Shown here: piece by piece, positions 18,940-28,129 of the stretch
Position numbering within the stretch: the stretch's first letter is position 1
Layout: every line of letters begins with the position of its first letter
Assembly (NCBI RefSeq): GCF_013868155.1
Contig: NZ_JACEOG010000001.1
Location: 2,294,001 to 2,358,000, forward strand
Direction of reading: 5' to 3'
DNA from: Aeromicrobium phoceense
Lineage (GTDB): Bacteria > Actinomycetota > Actinomycetes > Propionibacteriales > Nocardioidaceae
Length of the DNA stretch: 64,000 bases
Program-made: the position numbers and the translations under genes
The notes under the pieces: generated by a model
Databases searched by the model: none
Told to the model about the DNA's origin: nothing
What the model saw: the letters and a program-made list of their open reading frames with translations, nothing else

Positions 18940-19596
18940 GTGGACGCAACGCGATCCGCACGATCCGTCGCGCTGCCGCGCGCCTGGCACGGACTGACCG
19001 CCGCGACCGCACTCGTGGCCCTGCTCCTCCAGCTGGGGCTGGTCCTCAGCGGCGCCTCCGTCCTGGTCGAGACCGAGCGCCCGGACCTGCCCATCCGACT
19101 CGCGCGGTTCGTCGCCTACTTCACGATCCAGAGCAACCTGCTGGTCCTCGTGTCGGTGATCGTCCTCGTGCGCGATCCTCGGGCCGACGGTCGGTGGTGG
19201 CGTGCGCTGCGCCTCGCCGGAGTCATGGGCATCACGGTCACGGGACTCGTGCACTTCTTCCTGCTGCGTCCGCTGCTGGAGCTGGACGGCGCGAGCCTCG
19301 TGGCCGACCGCCTGCTGCACCTGGCGGTGCCGGCCCTGGCGGTCGTCGGCTGGGTGGTGTTCGGCCCACGCGGCCGCATCGATGGTCGCGCGACGCTCGT
19401 GGCCTTCGCCTGGCCCGTCGTTTGGCTCGTGGCCACTCTGCTGGTCGGGTGGACGACCGGTTGGTACCCCTACCCGTTCCTGGACGTCGGGACCTCGGGA
19501 GTGACGAACGTGGCGATCGCCTGCGCCGGCATCGCCCTGCTGGTCGCGGTGTGCCTGGCCGCCCTGACGTGGCTGGACCGACGCCTCGACACGTGA
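18940..19596 (+). CDS. Pr6Pr-family membrane protein
   Basis: This polytopic membrane protein has 218 residues and six hydrophobic segments. The region FVAYFTIQSNLLVLVSVIVLVRDPR and the later VHFFLLRPLLELDGASLVADRLLHLAVP match the pattern of the Pr6Pr (FAR-17a/AIG1-like) family, with conserved asparagine and histidine within the membrane. WYPYPFLDVG near the end is also a family feature. The eukaryotic relatives AIG1/ADTRP hydrolyse fatty-acid esters of hydroxy fatty acids using Thr and His. Whether this bacterial protein does so is unknown. GTG 18940 follows GAGGG. The GT-C gene ends 6 bp away on the other strand. Confidence 0.8.
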   Translation: MDATRSARSVALPRAWHGLTAATALVALLLQLGLVLSGASVLVETERPDLPIRLARFVAYFTIQSNLLVLVSVIVLVRDPRADGRWWRALRLAGVMGITVTGLVHFFLLRPLLELDGASLVADRLLHLAVPALAVVGWVVFGPRGRIDGRATLVAFAWPVVWLVATLLVGWTTGWYPYPFLDVGTSGVTNVAIACAGIALLVAVCLAALTWLDRRLDT

Positions 19597-19602
19597 CTCG
19601 CG

Positions 19603-21072
19603 TCAGCGCAGCACGGTGGGCGGCTCGCAGCGGACGTCGTCCGGCACGGTCGGTGTGACCCGCTGGACGTCGCGGCGCAGCAGCACGTCGAGTCCGCAGA
19701 CGCCGGTGAGGCGGCGGTACCGTCGGTCGACGATCCGATCCGCGGCACCGCTGGTGATCCCCCAACCCTTCAGCGACCCGTTCATCACGAGCCACGTCGG
19801 TGCGTCGTCGCCGGAGACGACGCGGGAGAACTCCTCGAGCGCGGAGTCGTCGGTGCGCACCGGCAGGCTCCACAGGTGTGCGTAGGGCGAGTCGAGTCCT
19901 GAGGCCAGGACGAGGTCCGGGCGGCCCCACGCGCTGACGACCGTGTCGCCGACCTCGGCGGACGCGGCGATCATCCGGCCGGCCCCGACGCGTCCGTCCA
20001 CCGTGTCGACGGCCGGCAGCACGACGATCGCGCCGATCACCGCGGCCACCGCGGAGTACCCGAGGACGGCGGGGACGACGATCCGGGTGCGAGCCGCGAT
20101 CAGGCCGGTTCCGACGGCGACGGGTGCGGCCAGCTCGACGAGGTAGTGGTTCCACCAGCTCCCACCGGCGAGCACCGAGAGGCAGCCGAACGCGGGGGCC
20201 GCCGCGGCGGCGAGGGCCGCGGGTGACCGGAAGCGGTCGGCGAGCGGACCCAGGAGGACGCCGAGCACGAGGATCAGCTGACCGCCGAGCGCGGCGCGGC
20301 CCAGCATCTCGGCCTGCCGGCCGCCCTTGGCACCCGGAGGGTCGTTGGCCATCACGTCGGCGGCTCGGAGGCGGAACGCGAAGAGCGCGTCGAAGAGCTG
20401 GACCGGGTCCGTGCCACGGGCCCACGCGGCCAGGACCGCCGCCACGGCCAGCAGGACGGCACCGGCGAGGGCCCAGGCGGCCAGTCGCACGGCCTCGCGG
20501 GCTCGGAGACCTCCCGCCGTGACGGTCAGGACCAGCAGGACCAGCGCGAAGACAGCGCCGTCCGCGTGGTTCTGCTTCGTGAGGACGGCACCCGCGAGTG
20601 CCGCTCCCGTGGCGAGGGCCCATCGCGGTCTGGGGTCCTCGACGGCGCGCACCGCCGCGTAGATCCCCGCAGCGATCCACGGGGCGGCGAGCAGCTCGCC
20701 GTTGACCCGCTCGGCACCGAGCCAGGGGCTCACCGTGAGGATCGCCGCCGTGACCGCGGCCCAGCGGGCGGCGCGGGGGCCGGCCAGGCGACCCGCGGCA
20801 GCGGCGCACGCCACGACCGTCAGGACGACCGCCACCAGGCCCACGAGGCGCAGGGCCACGACTCCCCCGGTGCGTGCCGCGAGCTCGGCCCACGCGATCA
20901 GCAGCGGAGGCCGGTCGACCCAGAAGTCGCCGTACAGCGAGTCCCCGGGGTCCCACTGCCCACCGACCAGGAGCAGACCCGCCTCGTCCGGTCCGGGCAG
21001 GACCGCGAGGAACGGCAGTCGCACCAGCACGGCGGCCAGGACGACCAGCATCACGGCGCGCGGCGTCGTCAT
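19603..21072 (-). CDS. GT-C fold glycosyltransferase (ArnT/PMT-like), membrane protein
   Basis: This polytopic protein of 489 residues has about 11 transmembrane segments. The first extracytosolic loop begins PGPDEAGLLLVGGQWDPGD and leads into SLYGDFWVDRPPLL. Its acidic residue DE and the DRPPLL motif are the hallmarks of polyprenyl-phosphate-sugar-dependent GT-C enzymes such as ArnT, PMT and actinobacterial mannosyltransferases. A soluble C-terminal part of about 110 residues follows the last membrane segment. The acceptor and sugar are not predictable. It lies 14 bp from the aldo/keto reductase gene in the same direction, and the start ATG 21072 has only a weak ribosome site. Confidence 0.82.
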   Translation of the reverse strand: MTTPRAVMLVVLAAVLVRLPFLAVLPGPDEAGLLLVGGQWDPGDSLYGDFWVDRPPLLIAWAELAARTGGVVALRLVGLVAVVLTVVACAAAAGRLAGPRAARWAAVTAAILTVSPWLGAERVNGELLAAPWIAAGIYAAVRAVEDPRPRWALATGAALAGAVLTKQNHADGAVFALVLLVLTVTAGGLRAREAVRLAAWALAGAVLLAVAAVLAAWARGTDPVQLFDALFAFRLRAADVMANDPPGAKGGRQAEMLGRAALGGQLILVLGVLLGPLADRFRSPAALAAAAAPAFGCLSVLAGGSWWNHYLVELAAPVAVGTGLIAARTRIVVPAVLGYSAVAAVIGAIVVLPAVDTVDGRVGAGRMIAASAEVGDTVVSAWGRPDLVLASGLDSPYAHLWSLPVRTDDSALEEFSRVVSGDDAPTWLVMNGSLKGWGITSGAADRIVDRRYRRLTGVCGLDVLLRRDVQRVTPTVPDDVRCEPPTVLR

Positions 21073-21086
21073 GGTGTGGGTCCCGT

Positions 21087-21896
21087 TCAGTCCTCGACGC
21101 GGGTGGCGGGATCCCCGTCGAACAGGCGCCCGTCGGGACGGCCCAGCGCCGTCAGCCGCTCCACCGCAGCCCTGTCGAGCTCGAGCTCCACGGCGGCCAG
21201 GTTCTGCCGCTGTCGTTCGACCGACGAGGCCTTCGGCAACGGCACCGTGCCCACCGCGGCGTGCCAGGCGAGCACGGCCTCCGCCGGGGTGATCCCGTGC
21301 TGGCGGGCGACGTCGACGACCTCCGGGTTCTCGAGAAGGTCGCTCTTGCGGCCGAGAGGGCTCCACGCCTGGGTGACGATCCCTCGCTCCCGGTGGTGCG
21401 CCAAAGCGTCGACCTGGGGGAAGTAGGGGTGCAGCTCGATCTGGTTCACCGCGGGAAGGACCCCCGTCTCCCGCTCGAGCCGGTCGAGGTGCTCGGGCAG
21501 GAAGTTGCAGACGCCGATGTGGAACACGAGACCGCGCTGCTGCGCGTCGACCAGCGCCTGCCACGCCTCGACGTAGAGGTCGCGCGACGGGTTGGGCCAG
21601 TGGATGAGGTGGAGGTCGAGGTGGTCCAGGCCCGTGCGCAGGACGCTCTCCTCGATGGACGTCACCGCGAGGTCGTACGCGTGGTGCCGACCGGGGAGCT
21701 TCGAGGTGACGACGACCTCGTCACGGTCGACGCCGGAGCGGCGGACGGCGGTGCCGACTGCGCCCTCGTTCTCGTAGTTCATTGCCGAGTCCAGCAGGCG
21801 GTAGCCCGTGTGCAGCGCGGAGACGACCGCGTCCACGCCGCTCAGGCCGTTGAGCTTGTACGTTCCGAAACCGACGGGAGGCAGTGCGAGGCTCAC
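21087..21896 (-). CDS. Aldo/keto reductase
   Basis: This NADPH-dependent carbonyl reductase of the AKR fold has 269 residues. The catalytic tetrad is visible: Asp in YRLLDSAMNYENE, Tyr in the same segment, Lys in VVTSKLPG and His in LHLIHWPNP. Further motifs are NQIELHPYFPQ and AWSPLGR. The C-terminal cofactor region includes VPLPKASSVERQRQNL, as in 2,5-diketogluconate reductase-type members (AKR5). The natural substrate is unknown. It sits between the FGE gene (9 bp upstream) and the GT-C gene (14 bp downstream), so the three are likely one transcript from the divergent promoter region near 22.9 kb. Confidence 0.93.
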   Translation of the reverse strand: MSLALPPVGFGTYKLNGLSGVDAVVSALHTGYRLLDSAMNYENEGAVGTAVRRSGVDRDEVVVTSKLPGRHHAYDLAVTSIEESVLRTGLDHLDLHLIHWPNPSRDLYVEAWQALVDAQQRGLVFHIGVCNFLPEHLDRLERETGVLPAVNQIELHPYFPQVDALAHHRERGIVTQAWSPLGRKSDLLENPEVVDVARQHGITPAEAVLAWHAAVGTVPLPKASSVERQRQNLAAVELELDRAAVERLTALGRPDGRLFDGDPATRVED

Positions 21897-21905
21897 GGCT
21901 CGACT

Positions 21906-22877
21906 CTAGGGCGACTCGGGCCCCTCGGCGCGGCTGGCACAGCGGAAGCCCAGGTTGCCGGACGCCGAGTCCGGGGTGTTGCGAGAGCGTGCGGCCACGC
22001 GGTAGCGATTGCAGTAGGAGTCGTGGCAGAGGAAGGACCCGCCACGCATGACCCGGGCCGTCCCGGACACGGGTCCCGTCGGTGAGGTCGGGGGCGACTC
22101 CTCGTAGTAACGCGCGTCGAACCAGTCGGCGCACCACTCCCAGACGTTGCCCACCATCTGGTGCAGTCCGTACCCGTTCGGCTCGAAGGCCGCTGCCGAC
22201 GCCGTGGCCAGGTGGCCGTCGTCACCGTGGTTGATCGACGGGAAGACGCCCTGCCAGATGTTGCACCTCCACTCGCCGCTCGGCTTCAGCTCGTCACCCC
22301 ACGGGTACCGCCGGCCCTCCGTCCCACCGCGCGCCGCGTACTCCCACTCGGCCTCGCTCGGCAGTCGCTTTCCGGCCCAGGCGGCATAGGCGCGCGCGTC
22401 GTTCCACGAGACCTGGACGACGGGGTGGTCCCCACGGTCGGAGAGGTCGGAGCCGGGACCCTCCGGTGCACGCCAGGTGGCTCCCTCCACGACCAGCCAC
22501 CACGGTGTGCGGGCCGCGCGTCCGAGCACGTCGCGCGGGTCGCCCGCGAACGACGCCTCGAACACCGCGGACAGCCCCAGGTCCTCGGCGTCGGTGACAT
22601 GGCCGGTGGCGTCGACGAACTCCGCGAAGGCGTCGTTGGTCACGGCGGTGGCGTCCATCGAGAAGTCGTGCAGCCGCACCGGGTGGACGGGCGTCTCGCC
22701 GTCGTTCGGGTCCCCGTCGCCGAACGGGTCACCCATCGAGGTCACGCCGCCCGGGACGCTGACCTGCCGCACGCCCCGAGGACCCCCGACGGGTGGGAGC
22801 AGCTCGACGTCGCGGTGCTTCGAGGACGCCCCCGGAAGCCCCGGGACGCAGCAGGGTGCGAGGCCTTCGTGGCTCAT
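21906..22877 (-). CDS. Formylglycine-generating enzyme (sulfatase activator)
   Basis: This SUMF1/FGE-sulfatase domain protein of 323 residues oxidises the active-site cysteine of sulfatases to formylglycine. The copper-binding cysteine pair is present near the C-terminus as SFLCHDSYCNRYR (C284 and C289), with the same spacing as in Streptomyces FGE. Other motifs are KRLPSEAEWEYAARGG, GNVWEWCADWF and GFRCASRA. Its probable client, a Cys-type arylsulfatase, is transcribed divergently next door. I prefer ATG 22877 because a -10-like GAGGAT ends 7 nt before it, suggesting a leaderless message; ATG 22886 is the alternative. Confidence 0.92.
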   Translation of the reverse strand: MSHEGLAPCCVPGLPGASSKHRDVELLPPVGGPRGVRQVSVPGGVTSMGDPFGDGDPNDGETPVHPVRLHDFSMDATAVTNDAFAEFVDATGHVTDAEDLGLSAVFEASFAGDPRDVLGRAARTPWWLVVEGATWRAPEGPGSDLSDRGDHPVVQVSWNDARAYAAWAGKRLPSEAEWEYAARGGTEGRRYPWGDELKPSGEWRCNIWQGVFPSINHGDDGHLATASAAAFEPNGYGLHQMVGNVWEWCADWFDARYYEESPPTSPTGPVSGTARVMRGGSFLCHDSYCNRYRVAARSRNTPDSASGNLGFRCASRAEGPESP

Positions 22878-22913
22878 GTGTGCCATCCTCGGACGCCCGA
22901 CCGCGGCGTCGAA

Positions 22914-22958
22914 TCATCCCAGGTGGATGACGAGACCCCGGTCCTGCGGGGACACGAT
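22914..22958 (+). promoter_or_regulatory. LAL-type operator and promoter of the arylsulfatase gene
   Basis: Palindrome TCATCCCAGGTGGATGA at 22914-22930 is an exact match to TCAYCC-N5-GGRTGA. It is followed after 22 nt by the -10-like CACGAT (22953-22958). The predicted transcription start near 22965 makes the in-frame ATG at 22957 unlikely. In the other direction GAGGAT (22890-22885) lies 23 nt from the palindrome and may serve the FGE gene. Confidence 0.6.
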
Positions 22959-23031
22959 GGCAGTCATCGACCGCCGCACGCGGGTGGTCCCCGACGGAAC
23001 GGGTCTGCCCATGCAACCGAACGAGGACGCC

Positions 23032-25380
23032 ATGCGACGCGATGTGCTCCCGGTGCCGGATCGGGCACCCGTCGGGCTGGTCACCTACGACGCCAAGGAC
23101 CCGGACACGCGCCACGAGCCCATCAGGCCCATCCGCCCGCCCAGCACCGCGCCGAACGTACTGGTCGTGCTGCTCGACGACGTCGGGTTCGGTGCCTCGA
23201 GTGCCTTCGGGGGCGTCATCGCGACGCCTCACGCCGAACGCCTCGCCTCGGCCGGGCTGAAGTACAACCGGTTCCACACGACGGCGCTGTGCTCACCGAC
23301 GAGGGCCGCCCTCCTGAGCGGCCGCAACCATCACACGGTGGGCATGGGCGGCATCACCGAGATCGCGACCTCCGCACCCGGCTATGACTCGCGACGTCCC
23401 AACACCTGTGCGCCGCTGGCGGAGATCCTCAAGCTCAACGGCTACTCCACGGCCCAGTTCGGGAAGTGCCACGAGGTCCCGGTGTGGGAGACGAGCCCGC
23501 TCGGCCCGTTCGACAACTGGCCCACGGGAAGCGGCTTCGAGTACTTCTACGGGTTCATCGGCGGCGAGGCGCACCAGTTCTACCCGGCGCTCTACGAAGG
23601 CACGACCCCCGTGGAGCCCGACCGCACTCCTGAGGACGGCTACCACCTCATGGGCGACATGACCGACAAGGCGATCGGGTGGATGCGGCGGCAGAAGTCG
23701 CTCATGCCCGACAAGCCGTTCTTCGCCTACTTCGCCCCGGGCGCCACGCATGCTCCTCACCACGTGCCCGCCGAGTGGATCGACAAGTACGCCGGGCGCT
23801 TCGACGCGGGCTGGGACGTCCTGCGCGAGGAGATCTTCGCGCAGCAGAAGCAGATCGGCGTCATCCCCGCCGACGCGCAGCTCACGCCCCGCCCGGCCGA
23901 GATCCCCGCGTGGGACGAGATGCCCGACGAGCTCAAGCCGGTGCTGCGCCGCCAGATGGAGGTCTACGCCGCCTTCCTCGAGTTCACCGATCACCACGTC
24001 GGCCGGCTCCTGGACGCGCTCGAGGACCTCGAGGTGTTCGAGGACACGCTGATCTACTACATCATCGGAGACAACGGCGCCTCGGCCGAGGGAACCATGA
24101 ACGGCACCTACAACGAGATGATCAACTTCAACGGTGCGGCCGCGCTGGAGACACCGGAGTTCCTCATGTCGAAGCTGGCGGACTTCGGCGGCCCCGACTC
24201 CTACAGCCACTACTCGGTGGGGTGGGCCCACGCGATGGACACCCCGTACCAGTGGACCAAGCAGGTCGCCTCGCACTTCGGCGGCACGCGCAACGGAGCG
24301 ATCGTGCACTGGCCGCGCGGGTTCACGGCCGCCGGAGCCGTGCGCTCCCAGTTCGCCCACGTCATCGACGTCGCCCCGACCATCCTCGAGGCGGCCGGGC
24401 TGGCCGAGCCCACCTTCGTCCACGGCGTGCAGCAGACGCCGATGGAGGGGGTCTCCATGCGGTACTCGTTCGACGACGGGACCGCCGCGGACCGGCACGA
24501 GACCCAGTACTTCGAGATGTTCGGCAACCGCGGGGTCTACCACCGCGGGTGGACCGCCGTCACGCGGCACAAGACCCCGTGGCTGCTGATCGGCGAGGAC
24601 GTGCCCGCCTTCGACGACGACGTCTGGGAGCTCTACGACACGAACACCGACTGGACCCAGAGCGAGGATTTGGCACAGACGCACCCCGAGAAGCTGCACG
24701 AGCTGCAACGACTCTTCCTCATCGAGGCGGTGCGCCACCAGGTGCTGCCGCTGGACGATCGAGCAGCGGAGCGCCTGTCGCCGGAGGTGAGCGGCCGGCC
24801 CCAACTCGTCCGCGGCAACCGTCAGCGGCTCTACGCCGGGATGGGACGTCTCTCCGAGCACTCGGTGGTCAGCATCAAGAACGCGTCCCACGCCGTCACG
24901 GCCGAGGTCACGGTGGAGGACGACGCCCACGGCGTGATCATCGCCCAGGGTGGCAGCATCGGCGGCTGGACCCTGTACGTGAAGGACGGCTGCCTGCGGT
25001 ACTGCTACAACCTGTTCGGCATCCATCGCTTCTACGTCGGCAGCGAGACGAGGTTGTCCGCCGGGCGTCACCAGGTGCGGATGGAGTTCGACTACGAGGG
25101 TCCGGGCCTGGGCAAGGGCGGCACCGTTCGCCTGTACGTGAACGGGGAGGAGGTCGGCGAGGGCAGGGTCGACGCCACCGCCGCGATGATCTTCTCCGCG
25201 GACGACACGTGCGATGTCGGACGCGAGGACGGTGCGCTGGTGGCCGACGACTATCCCGTGCCGAACCACTTCAGCGGCGAGGTGCACTGGGTGGAGATCG
25301 CGGTCGGCGAGGACGCCCAGGACGCGGACCATCACCTCTCCCCCGAGGAGATGCTGCGCATCGTGCTGGCGCGGCAGTGA
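23032..25380 (+). CDS. Arylsulfatase, formylglycine (Cys) type
   Basis: This sulfatase of about 782 residues hydrolyses sulfate esters using formylglycine and a divalent metal. Metal-site residues appear in VLVVLLDDVGFGASSAFGG. The modification site is CSPTRAALLSGR with C87, which the neighbouring FGE would convert. Later catalytic motifs include YFAPGATHAPHHVP and IIGDNGASAEGTMNG. The C-terminal 180 residues form a probable beta-sandwich (FDYEGPGLGKGGTVRLYVNG). No signal peptide is seen. ATG 23032 has GAGGA upstream and matches the family start RRDVLPVPDRAPVGL; ATG 23011 is also possible, and 22957 overlaps the predicted -10. Confidence 0.92.
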   Translation: MRRDVLPVPDRAPVGLVTYDAKDPDTRHEPIRPIRPPSTAPNVLVVLLDDVGFGASSAFGGVIATPHAERLASAGLKYNRFHTTALCSPTRAALLSGRNHHTVGMGGITEIATSAPGYDSRRPNTCAPLAEILKLNGYSTAQFGKCHEVPVWETSPLGPFDNWPTGSGFEYFYGFIGGEAHQFYPALYEGTTPVEPDRTPEDGYHLMGDMTDKAIGWMRRQKSLMPDKPFFAYFAPGATHAPHHVPAEWIDKYAGRFDAGWDVLREEIFAQQKQIGVIPADAQLTPRPAEIPAWDEMPDELKPVLRRQMEVYAAFLEFTDHHVGRLLDALEDLEVFEDTLIYYIIGDNGASAEGTMNGTYNEMINFNGAAALETPEFLMSKLADFGGPDSYSHYSVGWAHAMDTPYQWTKQVASHFGGTRNGAIVHWPRGFTAAGAVRSQFAHVIDVAPTILEAAGLAEPTFVHGVQQTPMEGVSMRYSFDDGTAADRHETQYFEMFGNRGVYHRGWTAVTRHKTPWLLIGEDVPAFDDDVWELYDTNTDWTQSEDLAQTHPEKLHELQRLFLIEAVRHQVLPLDDRAAERLSPEVSGRPQLVRGNRQRLYAGMGRLSEHSVVSIKNASHAVTAEVTVEDDAHGVIIAQGGSIGGWTLYVKDGCLRYCYNLFGIHRFYVGSETRLSAGRHQVRMEFDYEGPGLGKGGTVRLYVNGEEVGEGRVDATAAMIFSADDTCDVGREDGALVADDYPVPNHFSGEVHWVEIAVGEDAQDADHHLSPEEMLRIVLARQ

Positions 25381-25407
25381 GCAGGTGACCTCGAGGGAGG
25401 ATCGGAG

Positions 25408-28062
25408 TCAGCGCGGGAGCAGCTCGAGCTCGCGAGCGATGCGGACCGCGGCGTTGCGGCGGGAGACGCCGAGCTTGCGCAGGATGTTCCGGACGTGGGT
25501 CCGCACGGTGTTCACCGAGATGTACATCTCCGCGGCGATCTCCTCGGTCGTGAGGAGCGCGGCGAGGTGGCCCAGGACCTCCGTCTCCTTCTCGGTCAGC
25601 TGCTCCACCGGCGCGGTCCGCTCGACCGGTTCCGACGGCCGTCGGGTCGTTGGACGGTTCATCGGCGCGCCGGACCGATCGAACAGCCAGGCGTGCGCCG
25701 CAGCGAGCTGTCGGTCCTGGAGCACGAGCTGGCGCACCGGCGCCGGGGCCTCGTGGAAGGGCCGCCGGAGGGTGATCGGGCGGGCGAGGACCAACGCCTC
25801 CGTCACCGCCCGCTGGGCCTGCGCTCCGGCTCCGCCACGCAGCAGCCGTGCGCACTCCGCGAGTGACGCGGCGACGCGAACGGCGACGGGGGCTGCGGGG
25901 TCGCGCGCCTCCGCCATCGCGACGGCCGCGCACACGTCGTGGCCCGCGGCGAGGTCCACCTGCGCCCGCAGAAGCGCGAGGGCAGCGGAGACCGAGGGCT
26001 CGTCCACGCCCTCCACCGCGTCCCGGGCGGACTGCTCGTCGCCCCGGGCGACGAGCCACGCAGCGAGCTCGACGCGCAGGCGCGCGGCGAGCCAGCGATC
26101 GGCATCCGGGAGTCCGTCGAGGGCGGCGGTGACGCCACTGATGGCGGCACCTCGGTCGCCCTGAGCGGCGCGGAGCCTCGACCTCACGAGCGCGAGGAGC
26201 GTGCGCGAGGCGGGATCGGAAAGGACGGAGCGCGAGGACTCGGCCGCCTGGAGGTGATCGGTGGCCGCGCGCAGGTCGAAGTGCTCGACGGCGACCCAGG
26301 CCAGCGCGATCTCCGCGGCCCCGGACCGGTCCTCGACGGTGAGCCCGGCCTCGCGGGCCGCACGGACCGCGTGCGCCGCGGCGGACGTGGCAGGTGTCAG
26401 GTCTCCCTCGCAGCACGAGACGAGCGCCAGCAGCCCGAGGCACTCGACCATCAGCGGAGCCGAGCCACTGCGATCGGCGGCCACGGCGCCCGCGCGAAGA
26501 CTGAACCGCGCGTCCGCCGTGAGCCCCTGACGCACCTGGGCGATGCCCTTGGTCGCGAGCGCGAGCGGCACCAGCGCCGAGTCGCGACGTGTGTGGTCCC
26601 GCTTCGCCTCCTCCGCGGTGTCGGCCAGGGCACGTGCCCGGACCGGGTCGGGCACCTCGCGACCGCGGAGTGCGAGCAGCAGTGCCCGTGCTCGCTCCAG
26701 GTCGGGGTCGAGACTCCCCTCGCCATCGACGGCGAATCGGGCCATCTCGGCGTCGAACCGCTCCTCGTCGCGCTCGGCCAGTGCGAGCGTCGCACGGACC
26801 AGGACGGCCGCGGGTGCCTCGACGTCGGCCGGCACGGTGAGCACGACCTGGACGAGCGGGTGGGTCGGGTCGGCCAGGAGCAGCTCCGCCCACGCATCGT
26901 GATCGGCCACGAGCCGGGCGACGTCCTCCCACGCCTCGATCGACGCGTGGTGGCGAGCTGCCGTCGCGAGCGTCCCCCGTGCGGCGTACCACCGCGCGGC
27001 CCTGCCCTGGAGCAGCCTCCAGGTCTCCGGCGACCGGTAGCCCAGCTCGGCCCGCAGCAGGTCTCGGAGGAACGGGTGGAAGCGGTAGTGCTCGGGATGG
27101 TCGGGCACGGATTCGAGGAAGACGTTCACGTGCGCGAGCGACGACAGCGCCCGGTCGGCGCCGTCGCCGGCCAGGGTGGGTGCCAGTCCCGGCTCGATGA
27201 CGTCGGGCACGCTCAGCGCCATCAGCAGGTCCAGGTCACGGGGCGACAGATCGGCCAGGACCTCGCCCATGAGGTACTCCGCGATGCTGCCGCTCTCCCC
27301 CATCACCTGGCCGATGTCGGCGTCCGGGTCGTCGTGGTCGAGCAGCAGCCTTCCCGCGAAGCGCATGCCGGTGACCCAACCGCGTGTACGGGCGTTGAGC
27401 TCGTGCACCGACTCGCTCGTGAGGGTCACGCCCATCTGGCTCAGGAGCCCGGCCGCCTCGTGGTCGTCCAGGGCGAGATCGGCCATCCTGATCTCGGTCA
27501 TCGACTCCTCCAGCCGGTACCGGTACAGCGGCAGGACGGGATCGGACCGGGTCAGCAGCACCAGGCGCAGGCGACGCCCGGAGTGTCGGAGCAGGAAGTC
27601 GAGGTCGGTGGCGACGCTCGACGAGCTCACCTCGTAGCCGTCGATCACGAGGGTGACGGCATCGGACGTGGAGGCGATCGCGAGGGCCAGGTCGCGGCGC
27701 AGCTGTGGATCCAGACCCGCTTCGTCGGAGGGCGGTGATGACGGTGGAACCGCGATCCCCAGCCGCTCGAGGGCCTCGGTGAAGGACGGCCACAGCACGT
27801 CACCAGGATCGAAGGTGATCCATTCCAGCCGTCCGGGCACGCGGGTGGAGGCCCAGTCGGCGACGAGGGCGGTCTTGCCCGTCCCCGCGGGAGCACTGAC
27901 GAGGGTCAGCGCTGCGGTCGGCTCGCTGTCGAACCGGTCGAGCAGTCGTGGCCGGGAGACGAACTGGCGCGGGCGTTCGGGAATTCCGGGCCATCCCCCG
28001 TAGGAGGGCGGATAGCGAGGCGGATCATGATCGGACGGGTCGTTCGAAGCGCGTGTCACCAT
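25408..28062 (-). CDS. LAL-type (MalT-like) LuxR transcriptional regulator, first copy
   Basis: This large ATP-binding LuxR regulator has 884 residues. The N-terminal STAND-type NTPase carries Walker A APAGTGKT (57-64) and Walker B VTLVIDGYE. A long middle region of helical TPR-like repeats follows (about 330-800). The C-terminal LuxR HTH is LTEKETEVLGHLAALLTTEE, then SVNTVRTHVRNILRKLGVS, close to the MalT recognition helix pattern. LAL proteins are activators switched by ATP and a ligand sensed through the repeats. ATG 28062 follows GGGGAGG. Its own promoter contains a TCACAC-N5-GTATGA palindrome, suggesting autoregulation. It converges with the arylsulfatase gene. Confidence 0.9.
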   Translation of the reverse strand: MVTRASNDPSDHDPPRYPPSYGGWPGIPERPRQFVSRPRLLDRFDSEPTAALTLVSAPAGTGKTALVADWASTRVPGRLEWITFDPGDVLWPSFTEALERLGIAVPPSSPPSDEAGLDPQLRRDLALAIASTSDAVTLVIDGYEVSSSSVATDLDFLLRHSGRRLRLVLLTRSDPVLPLYRYRLEESMTEIRMADLALDDHEAAGLLSQMGVTLTSESVHELNARTRGWVTGMRFAGRLLLDHDDPDADIGQVMGESGSIAEYLMGEVLADLSPRDLDLLMALSVPDVIEPGLAPTLAGDGADRALSSLAHVNVFLESVPDHPEHYRFHPFLRDLLRAELGYRSPETWRLLQGRAARWYAARGTLATAARHHASIEAWEDVARLVADHDAWAELLLADPTHPLVQVVLTVPADVEAPAAVLVRATLALAERDEERFDAEMARFAVDGEGSLDPDLERARALLLALRGREVPDPVRARALADTAEEAKRDHTRRDSALVPLALATKGIAQVRQGLTADARFSLRAGAVAADRSGSAPLMVECLGLLALVSCCEGDLTPATSAAAHAVRAAREAGLTVEDRSGAAEIALAWVAVEHFDLRAATDHLQAAESSRSVLSDPASRTLLALVRSRLRAAQGDRGAAISGVTAALDGLPDADRWLAARLRVELAAWLVARGDEQSARDAVEGVDEPSVSAALALLRAQVDLAAGHDVCAAVAMAEARDPAAPVAVRVAASLAECARLLRGGAGAQAQRAVTEALVLARPITLRRPFHEAPAPVRQLVLQDRQLAAAHAWLFDRSGAPMNRPTTRRPSEPVERTAPVEQLTEKETEVLGHLAALLTTEEIAAEMYISVNTVRTHVRNILRKLGVSRRNAAVRIARELELLPR

Positions 28063-28084
28063 AACTTTCGCCTCCCCTGCCAGC

Positions 28085-28129
28085 ACGCTAGTGACCGCGA
28101 ATCGGCGTCAGATCACACGAATCGTATGA
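28085..28129 (-). promoter_or_regulatory. Promoter and variant palindromic operator of the first LAL gene
   Basis: TCACACGAATCGTATGA (28113-28129) is a 17-bp TCAYAC-N5-GTRTGA palindrome. On the minus strand TAGCGT (28090-28085) follows after exactly 22 nt and would give a start about 16 nt before ATG 28062. A third GTGTGA half-site lies at 28135-28140, so ATCACACG (28112-28119) and CGTGTGAT (28134-28141) also form a wider inverted repeat that could instead act as a hairpin behind the second LAL gene. Confidence 0.55.

Noticed and set aside
22477..23031. Upstream in-frame extension of the arylsulfatase, including ATG 22957
   Set aside because: It overlaps the FGE gene and the predicted promoter. 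Family similarity begins only around 23032.
23293..25335. Minus-strand frame of 680 codons opposite the arylsulfatase
   Set aside because: GC-rich shadow frame. The sulfatase frame has complete active-site motifs.
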